This document shows, piece after piece, positions 59,043 to 64,000 of a stretch of DNA of 64,000 nt. The stretch's first letter is position 1. Every line of letters begins with the position of its first letter. The position numbers and the translations under genes are program-made. The DNA is from Flavobacterium omnivorum (GTDB lineage: Bacteria; Bacteroidota; Bacteroidia; Flavobacteriales; Flavobacteriaceae), in contig NZ_FNDB01000001.1 of NCBI RefSeq assembly GCF_900099915.1, positions 124,001 to 188,000 of the forward strand, given 5' to 3'. A model generated the notes under the pieces. That model was not told the DNA's origin, did not search any database, and saw nothing but the letters and a program-made list of their open reading frames with translations.

Positions 59043-60383
59043 ATGAACAGGGTTTTAATTAAGAATGCCAAAATAGTAAATGAAGGAGTGATTTTTGAGG
59101 GCGATGTGTTAATTGAAAATGACTTAATTGTTGAAATTTCAGAAAGTATTAGTGCCAAGTCATCCGAATGTAAAATTATTGACGCCGAAGGTAATTATCT
59201 AATTCCTGGTGCGATTGATGACCAAGTGCATTTTAGAGAACCAGGACTAACGTATAAAGGCGATATTGAGTCCGAATCTAAGGCGGCAGTTGCAGGTGGA
59301 ATTACCTCTTATATCGAACAGCCTAATACGATTCCGAATGCGGTTACCCAAGAAATATTAGAACAAAAATACGAGTTGGCTGCCCAAAAATCATATGCAA
59401 ATTATTCGTTTATGATGGGTGCAACCAATGATAATTTAGAGGAAGTTTTAAAGACAAATCCAAAGAATGTTGCCGGAATCAAAATATTCTTAGGATCTTC
59501 AACAGGCAATATGTTGGTGGATAATGAAGCTACTTTAGAGAAAATATTTTCCAGTACACCCATGCTAATTGCGGTACACTGTGAAGATGAAACTACCATA
59601 AAAAATAATTTAGAGAAATACAAAGCTGAGTTTGGAGAGGATGTACCCATTACAGCTCATCATCTCATTCGAAGTGAAGAGGCCTGTTATATTTCATCAT
59701 CCAAAGCAGTTGCACTTGCCAAGAAAACAGGTGCTCGTTTGCATGTATTTCATCTTTCGACGGCCAAAGAAATGGATTTATTCTCGAACAAAATTCCATT
59801 GGAAGACAAAAAAATTACAGCTGAAGTTTGTATTCACCATTTGTGGTTTACCAATGATGATTATGCTACCAAAGGAAATCTTATCAAGTGGAATCCAGCA
59901 GTAAAAACGGCAAATGATCGAAAAGTACTTTGGGAAGCCTTGCTGGATGATCGAATCGATGTGATAGCTACAGATCATGCACCACACACTTTAGAAGAAA
60001 AGAAACAATCCTATTTGAATGCGCCTTCCGGTGGGCCACTAGTTCAACACGCTGTTGTAGCTATGTTTGAAGCTCATCATCAAGGGAAAATAAGTGTTGA
60101 GAAAATTGTGGAGAAAATGTGTCATAATCCAGCTAAAATTTTCAAAATAGAAAAACGTGGCTTTATCAAAGAAGGCTACTATGCGGATTTGGTTATCGTC
60201 AATTCAGGTTTGCCTTGGAGTGTAAAAAAAGAAAATATTTTGGCTAAATGTGGTTGGTCTCCTTTTGAAGGATTCACGTTTAAATCCAGAATTACCCATA
60301 CTTTTGTAAACGGACAATTGGTTTACAATGCTTTTAAAGTAAAAGATGTTCGCGCAGGGAAACGATTATTATTCGAGAGATAA
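59043..60383 (+). CDS. pyrC: Dihydroorotase
   Basis: This 446-residue amidohydrolase of the class I type cyclises carbamoyl aspartate to dihydroorotate in pyrimidine synthesis. Landmarks: IKIFLGSSTGNMLV with the carboxylated Lys, HCEDE, HLST and DHAPH. The first metal motif reads GAIDDQVHFREPG, so the usual HxH is Q-V-H, one metal-ligand His short. This seems typical of Bacteroidota. Upstream is the mannosyltransferase gene; DUF4296 follows after 12 bases. Confidence 0.92.
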   Translation: MNRVLIKNAKIVNEGVIFEGDVLIENDLIVEISESISAKSSECKIIDAEGNYLIPGAIDDQVHFREPGLTYKGDIESESKAAVAGGITSYIEQPNTIPNAVTQEILEQKYELAAQKSYANYSFMMGATNDNLEEVLKTNPKNVAGIKIFLGSSTGNMLVDNEATLEKIFSSTPMLIAVHCEDETTIKNNLEKYKAEFGEDVPITAHHLIRSEEACYISSSKAVALAKKTGARLHVFHLSTAKEMDLFSNKIPLEDKKITAEVCIHHLWFTNDDYATKGNLIKWNPAVKTANDRKVLWEALLDDRIDVIATDHAPHTLEEKKQSYLNAPSGGPLVQHAVVAMFEAHHQGKISVEKIVEKMCHNPAKIFKIEKRGFIKEGYYADLVIVNSGLPWSVKKENILAKCGWSPFEGFTFKSRITHTFVNGQLVYNAFKVKDVRAGKRLLFER

Positions 60384-60395
60384 AAATTTTATTTG

Positions 60396-60821
60396 ATGAG
60401 AAAAATAATAACAGTAATAGTACTGCTGATTCTTCTGGTAAGTTGTAAGGAGGAAGTGATTCAAAAGCCGGATCAGCTTGTGGAGAAGGACGTTATGGTC
60501 AATGTTATGGTTGATTTATCTATTTTAGAAGCCATAAAATATCAAAATCCAGCTTCCTTAGATACCTTTAAAATAAATCCAAGAGATTTTATTTATAAAA
60601 AATATAAAATTGATAGCCTTCAATTTGCAAAAAGTAATGTGTATTACGCATCGGATTACGAGGATTATAAGTTGATGTTTGAACAGATTGTACAACGGTT
60701 GGATGCCAAGAAAAAAAGCGCTGATTCGTTAGTAAATTTGGAAAAAAAGAAAAAGAATCCTTTACTATCAAAGAAGAAAAATCCAGCCTTACTTGCTAAA
60801 GATACTACTAAAGTAGACTAA
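60396..60821 (+). CDS. DUF4296 lipoprotein
   Basis: This 141-residue protein has a lipoprotein signal peptide (MRKIITVIVLLILLVSC, Cys at 17), then a helical domain with INPRDFIYKKYKIDSLQFAKS and ASDYEDYKLMFEQI that is typical of the Bacteroidota DUF4296 family, and a Lys-rich C-terminus. A TTG one codon upstream is possible, but the ATG at 60396 is preferred. Last gene of the GT2-pyrC-DUF4296 operon. Function unknown. Confidence 0.87.
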   Translation: MRKIITVIVLLILLVSCKEEVIQKPDQLVEKDVMVNVMVDLSILEAIKYQNPASLDTFKINPRDFIYKKYKIDSLQFAKSNVYYASDYEDYKLMFEQIVQRLDAKKKSADSLVNLEKKKKNPLLSKKKNPALLAKDTTKVD

Positions 60822-60833
60822 GGAATCGTGTTG

Positions 60834-61823
60834 TTATAGCGTTGAAATCTCTTTTATATACTGATGAATGTCTATAAATTCCGTTTTTAAATGATCTTTT
60901 ATCTTGTGGTTAGAATAGGTATTTTTCGAATAGGATGCTGTTGCAGTAGCTCGAGATAATTTTCTTTTTTGTTGCAAAATATTCGAAAAAAACCAATCCA
61001 ATCTCCACAGAACTTTCATTAAGAAAGGGGTTGCGTGAAGTGAAGGTTTTTTGACCTTAAAAGAATCAGCAATGCTATTGAATAAGTCTTGAAAGACCAT
61101 GTTCTCCGAGATAAGAGTAAAGCGTTCGTTTTTAGTTTCGCTTTGCATCAATTGATAAGCCATGCATACCACGTCAAAAACAGCAACAAAACCAGTTGAA
61201 CCCCTCGTGTAAAATTTAAATCCTTTTTTTACTTTCGTAAAAAGTTGTCCACTACCTTGCTCTCTGAAGCCAGGGCCAAGAATTACTCCAGGATTTACTA
61301 TGATCACTTCTAAACCTTCTTGTTGTCCACGCCAGATTTCCATTTCGGCACCATATTTAGAAATAGCATAATCACTGTGGTACTTCTCTGGATTCCATTC
61401 GGTTTCCTCAGTGATGAGTTTTTCATGCGGTAATAAATCGCCTAATGTGGCAATAGAACTCACAAAACAAAGTTTTTGGATTTGATAGTCGATACAAAAA
61501 TTCACAATATTTGCCGTGCCCTCAATGTTTGTTTTTCGCAATATATCTTCGTCTTTTGGATCAAAAGAAATTAAAGCGGCGCAATGGTACACGATATCAA
61601 TATTTTGAAAGGCGATTTCTAAGGAAGGAACTTCGGTAATGTCTGCTTGAATCCATTCGATTTGGTCAAATAGAAATTCCTTTTTATAGATGGAGAATAA
61701 TGATTTGGTTTTCTCTATAGAAGCATTACTTCGATAAATAGCGCGTACTTTTTCGCCATGATCAATTAAATGAAGCAATAAATGTGCGCCTACTAAACCA
61801 GTTCCTCCTGTGACTAAAATCAT
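60834..61823 (-). CDS. NAD-dependent epimerase/dehydratase family protein
   Basis: This 329-residue extended-SDR protein starts MILVTGGTGLVGAHLLLHL (nucleotide-binding motif at 2-14) and carries the catalytic Y-x3-K (DYAISKYGAE, about 147-156). Substrate unknown; the closest general match is the nucleoside-diphosphate-sugar epimerase group. The open frame extends upstream to 62012 over the tyrS start on the other strand; the ATG at 61823 is preferred because the motif starts there. Divergent from tyrS. Confidence 0.88.
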   Translation of the reverse strand: MILVTGGTGLVGAHLLLHLIDHGEKVRAIYRSNASIEKTKSLFSIYKKEFLFDQIEWIQADITEVPSLEIAFQNIDIVYHCAALISFDPKDEDILRKTNIEGTANIVNFCIDYQIQKLCFVSSIATLGDLLPHEKLITEETEWNPEKYHSDYAISKYGAEMEIWRGQQEGLEVIIVNPGVILGPGFREQGSGQLFTKVKKGFKFYTRGSTGFVAVFDVVCMAYQLMQSETKNERFTLISENMVFQDLFNSIADSFKVKKPSLHATPFLMKVLWRLDWFFSNILQQKRKLSRATATASYSKNTYSNHKIKDHLKTEFIDIHQYIKEISTL

Positions 61824-61891
61824 GCTACGAAAATACGAATAATTTTTTTCGAATAACCTATTAAACAAATAACCGAATCCACAATAAATTT

Positions 61892-61899
61892 TATCTTTG
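61892..61899 (+). promoter_or_regulatory. -7 promoter element upstream of tyrS
   Basis: TATCTTTG fits TAnnTTTG and lies 51 bases before the tyrS ATG. Confidence 0.5.
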
Positions 61900-61950
61900 T
61901 GCACACGAAGCCTAAAAGGCTGAATTGACGAAAGTAAATTGATTAAAAAG

Positions 61951-63243
61951 ATGAAGAATTTTATTGAAGAAGTAACTTGGAGAGGAATGCTCCACGATGT
62001 TATGCCTGGCACAGAAGAACATTTGATGGAACAAATGCGTGTGGCGTATGTGGGAATTGACCCAACTGCCGATTCATTGCATATAGGACATTTAGTAGGT
62101 GTGATGTTGTTGAAACATTTTCAACTATCAGGACACAAGCCATTAGCGTTAGTAGGTGGTGCAACAGGAATGATTGGTGATCCGTCAGGAAAATCGAATG
62201 AAAGAAATTTATTGGACGAAGCGACTTTACGTCACAATCAAGAAGCTATAAAAGGTCAATTGGCTCGTTTCTTGGATTTTACTTCTAATTCGGCTAATGC
62301 AGCAGAATTAGTGAATAATTACGACTGGATGAAGAACTTTTCTTTTCTGGATTTCATTCGTGATGTAGGTAAACATATTACCGTAAATTATATGATGGCA
62401 AAGGATTCTGTGAAGAAACGTTTGTCTTCTGAAGCTGCCGAAGGAATGTCATTTACAGAGTTCACGTACCAATTGGTTCAAGGATATGACTTTTTGCATT
62501 TGTACAGAGAAAAAAATTGTACGCTGCAAATGGGAGGAAGCGACCAATGGGGAAATATCACCACGGGAACCGAATTAGTGCGCAGAATCGCCAGTGGAAA
62601 AGCGTATGCGTTGACTTGTCCGTTGATTACAAAAGCGGATGGAACCAAGTTTGGAAAATCTGAAGGTGGAAATATCTGGTTGGATTCGGCTAGAACTTCT
62701 CCTTATAAATTTTACCAATATTGGCTGAATACTTCAGATGTTGATGCAGAAAAATACATTAAAATTTTTACTTTTTTATCCAAAGAAGAAATCGAAATTT
62801 TAACTGAAAAACATAGAGAAGCACCACATTTACGTTTGTTACAAAAACGTTTGGCCGAGGAAATTACGGTGATGGTACATTCAGCTGAAGATTTAGAAAA
62901 TGCAATAAAAGCATCGAATATTTTGTTCGGAAATTCTACTGCAGATGATTTGAAGCAATTGGACGAAGCAACATTTTTAGATGTTTTTGATGGTGTTCCT
63001 CAAGCGGAAATCAGCAGAGCAGAAATCGAAGCGGGAATTAATATAGTTGACGTATTAAACGAAAAAACAGGATTTCTAAAATCAAATGGTGAAGCTAGAC
63101 GCGCTTTGACGGCTAATTCTATTTCTGTAAACCGTGAAAAAGTTACCGAAGATTTTGTGCTTTCGAACAAAGATTTAATCAACAATCAATTTGTATTGTT
63201 ACAAAGCGGTAAGAAAAACTATTTTGTGATACGGGTTAAATAA
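61951..63243 (+). CDS. tyrS: Tyrosyl-tRNA synthetase
   Basis: This 430-residue class Ic synthetase charges tRNA-Tyr. The HIGH-type motif is [11 protein letters not shown] (about 47-57), KFGKSEGGN is the KMSKS-type loop, and a C-terminal S4 RNA-binding domain is present (about 360-430, [19 protein letters not shown]). The frame extends upstream to 61939 with a TTG; the ATG at 61951 is preferred. The TA pair follows 31 bases later. Confidence 0.95.
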   Translation: MKNFIEEVTWRGMLHDVMPGTEEHLMEQMRVAYVGIDPTADSLHIGHLVGVMLLKHFQLSGHKPLALVGGATGMIGDPSGKSNERNLLDEATLRHNQEAIKGQLARFLDFTSNSANAAELVNNYDWMKNFSFLDFIRDVGKHITVNYMMAKDSVKKRLSSEAAEGMSFTEFTYQLVQGYDFLHLYREKNCTLQMGGSDQWGNITTGTELVRRIASGKAYALTCPLITKADGTKFGKSEGGNIWLDSARTSPYKFYQYWLNTSDVDAEKYIKIFTFLSKEEIEILTEKHREAPHLRLLQKRLAEEITVMVHSAEDLENAIKASNILFGNSTADDLKQLDEATFLDVFDGVPQAEISRAEIEAGINIVDVLNEKTGFLKSNGEARRALTANSISVNREKVTEDFVLSNKDLINNQFVLLQSGKKNYFVIRVK

Positions 63244-63274
63244 TTTTATAACTTTACGTAAAATAACAAAAACT

Positions 63275-63481
63275 ATGGAAACTCAATTTTTGACCGACGA
63301 AAAGGGAAATAGAACGGCTGTTGTGTTACCTATAAAAAAATACAATAAATTGATTGAAAAACTGGAAGATTTAGAAGACATACGTCTTTATGATGAAGCC
63401 AAAAGAGAGGATGAGGGTTATCGAATTTCTATAGATGAAGCTTTTAAAATTATTGAAGAAAAGCGCAAATTAGAGAAGTAA
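63275..63481 (+). CDS. Antitoxin of a RelE-type TA system (Phd/RelB-like)
   Basis: This 68-residue, acidic protein has a short N-terminal beta-rich DNA-binding start (METQFLTDEKGNRTAVVLPIKKYNKLIE) that resembles YefM/Phd folds and a flexible acidic C-terminus (EEKRKLEK). Its stop overlaps the toxin start (TAATG), a standard TA arrangement. Confidence 0.83.
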   Translation: METQFLTDEKGNRTAVVLPIKKYNKLIEKLEDLEDIRLYDEAKREDEGYRISIDEAFKIIEEKRKLEK

Positions 63482-63735
63482 TGACTTATACTATCGAATT
63501 TAGAAATAAAGTTTTGAAAGCTTTAATCAAAATTAATGAGCCTCACTATTCTGCAATCAAAAAGCAAATATATGATTTAGCTGAAAATCCACGACCGCAA
63601 GGTTATAGAAAATTGACAGGAAGAAAAGGATATAGAATTCGTGTTGGAGATTACAGAATTATTTATGAAATTTTCGATGATATTTTGCTAATTGATGTTA
63701 TCGACTTAGGCCACAGAAAAGATATTTATGAATAA
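63481..63735 (+). CDS. RelE/ParE-family toxin
   Basis: This 84-residue, basic protein has the RelE fold pattern: MTYTIEFRNKVLKALIKI, then NPRPQGYRKLTGRKGYRIRVGDYRIIYEIFDDILLIDVIDLGHRKDIYE. This closing block is the active-site region of ribosome-dependent RelE nucleases (RVGDYRIIY, GHRKDIY). It cleaves mRNA on the ribosome unless bound by the antitoxin upstream, by family analogy. Confidence 0.88.
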   Translation: MTYTIEFRNKVLKALIKINEPHYSAIKKQIYDLAENPRPQGYRKLTGRKGYRIRVGDYRIIYEIFDDILLIDVIDLGHRKDIYE

Positions 63736-63784
63736 GTTTACTCGTTGATTTGGTTAACCGAATAGATAAATCACCAAAAAAACT

Positions 63785-64000
63785 TTAAAGAACCATCAAA
63801 TTACAACCTCGAATATCAGAATTATCAAAACGTCCCAATACCTCGAAAGAGTTGTTGGGATTTTTTTTGCCCAAATCCTGCGTAGCAATAAAAGAACAGG
63901 AATTAACGTTGGCCAAATCAATCACGTTGATTCCGCCCGTTTTTCCGTCTGGAATATAGGTCAAAGCATCTTCGGTATCACGAATGAGGATTTGTATCCA
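63785..64000 (-). CDS. LuxE-like acyl-protein synthetase / acyltransferase, C-terminal part (partial)
   Basis: The frame enters from the right edge and ends at 63785; 71 residues are visible: TGGINVIDLANVNSCSFIAT, then QDLGKKNPNNSFEVLGRFDN, then DIRGCNLMVL. The latter part (LGRFDNSDIRGCNLMV) is typical of the LuxE/adenylate-forming acyltransferase family of Bacteroidota. The catalytic region lies outside the window. Confidence 0.6.
   Translation of the reverse strand, partial: WIQILIRDTEDALTYIPDGKTGGINVIDLANVNSCSFIATQDLGKKNPNNSFEVLGRFDNSDIRGCNLMVL

Noticed and set aside
63275..63735. Complete mobile island carrying the TA pair
   Set aside because: No repeats, tRNA, or integrase seen at either side; the pair simply follows tyrS.

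Overview
The window is a chromosomal segment of a member of the Bacteroidota, almost certainly the genus Flavobacterium or a close relative. The DNA is AT-rich, most genes lack an obvious Shine-Dalgarno sequence, and several promoters carry the Bacteroidota -7 element TAnnTTTG. Lineage-typical families (DUF4271, DUF4296, DUF3098, the DUF177-rpmF pair, a FAD oxidase/rsmI block) sit in familiar flavobacterial order. No phage, conjugation, CRISPR or classical IS genes were seen.

Layout. 1-1.4 kb: end of sdhA, then sdhB. 1.4-8.3 kb: secreted/lipoproteins, a nitrilase-family amidase, methylmalonyl-CoA epimerase, a CAU-anticodon tRNA, riboflavin synthase, pdxA, DUF177-rpmF. 8.4-11.4 kb: fabH-accB-accC (fatty-acid initiation). 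11.7-16.9 kb: four tandem secreted PepSY-like genes, a sigma-54-type response regulator and a convergent hybrid histidine kinase. 17-21 kb: S9 peptidase, FAD oxidoreductase, mtgA. 21.0-21.45 kb: tRNA-Ala followed by a GIY-YIG nuclease gene and a duplicated tRNA 3' end. 21.6-31.2 kb: enoyl-CoA hydratase, a 57-aa membrane protein, queD-like, lpxH, MFS, recJ, AAA ATPase, HopJ-family protein, amine oxidase, rsmI. 31.2-42 kb: Glu-rich protein, tdk, rpoN, asnS, RND transporter, CPA2 antiporter, SMR transporter. 42.0-45.3 kb: an accessory insertion beside frr. 45.3-52 kb: frr-pyrH, patatin, thioredoxin-like, truB-uppP-DUF3098-ftsX. 52-64 kb: leuS, membrane Zn-peptidase, Lrp, hemD, DUF4271, polyprenol-P mannosyltransferase, pyrC, DUF4296, epimerase, tyrS, a RelE-type TA pair and the end of a LuxE-like gene.

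Most noteworthy. (1) The accessory region at 42.0-45.3 kb is bordered by a truncated second copy of the 3' end of frr. It carries a large HExxH lipoprotein gene whose only good ATG is followed by an (AAAC)5 tract and is out of frame; one more repeat unit would restore a proper lipoprotein signal peptide. This looks like a phase-variable surface protein caught in the OFF state. (2) A tRNA-Ala / GIY-YIG nuclease / tRNA 3'-end unit suggests a tRNA-targeting mobile gene. (3) A family of hairpin-cored intergenic repeats has three copies here with covarying stems. (4) leuS carries two in-frame segments that look like intergenic repeats. (5) The PepSY-like array contains a chimeric gene made by unequal crossing-over.

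All calls are from reading the sequence by eye; no database search was run.
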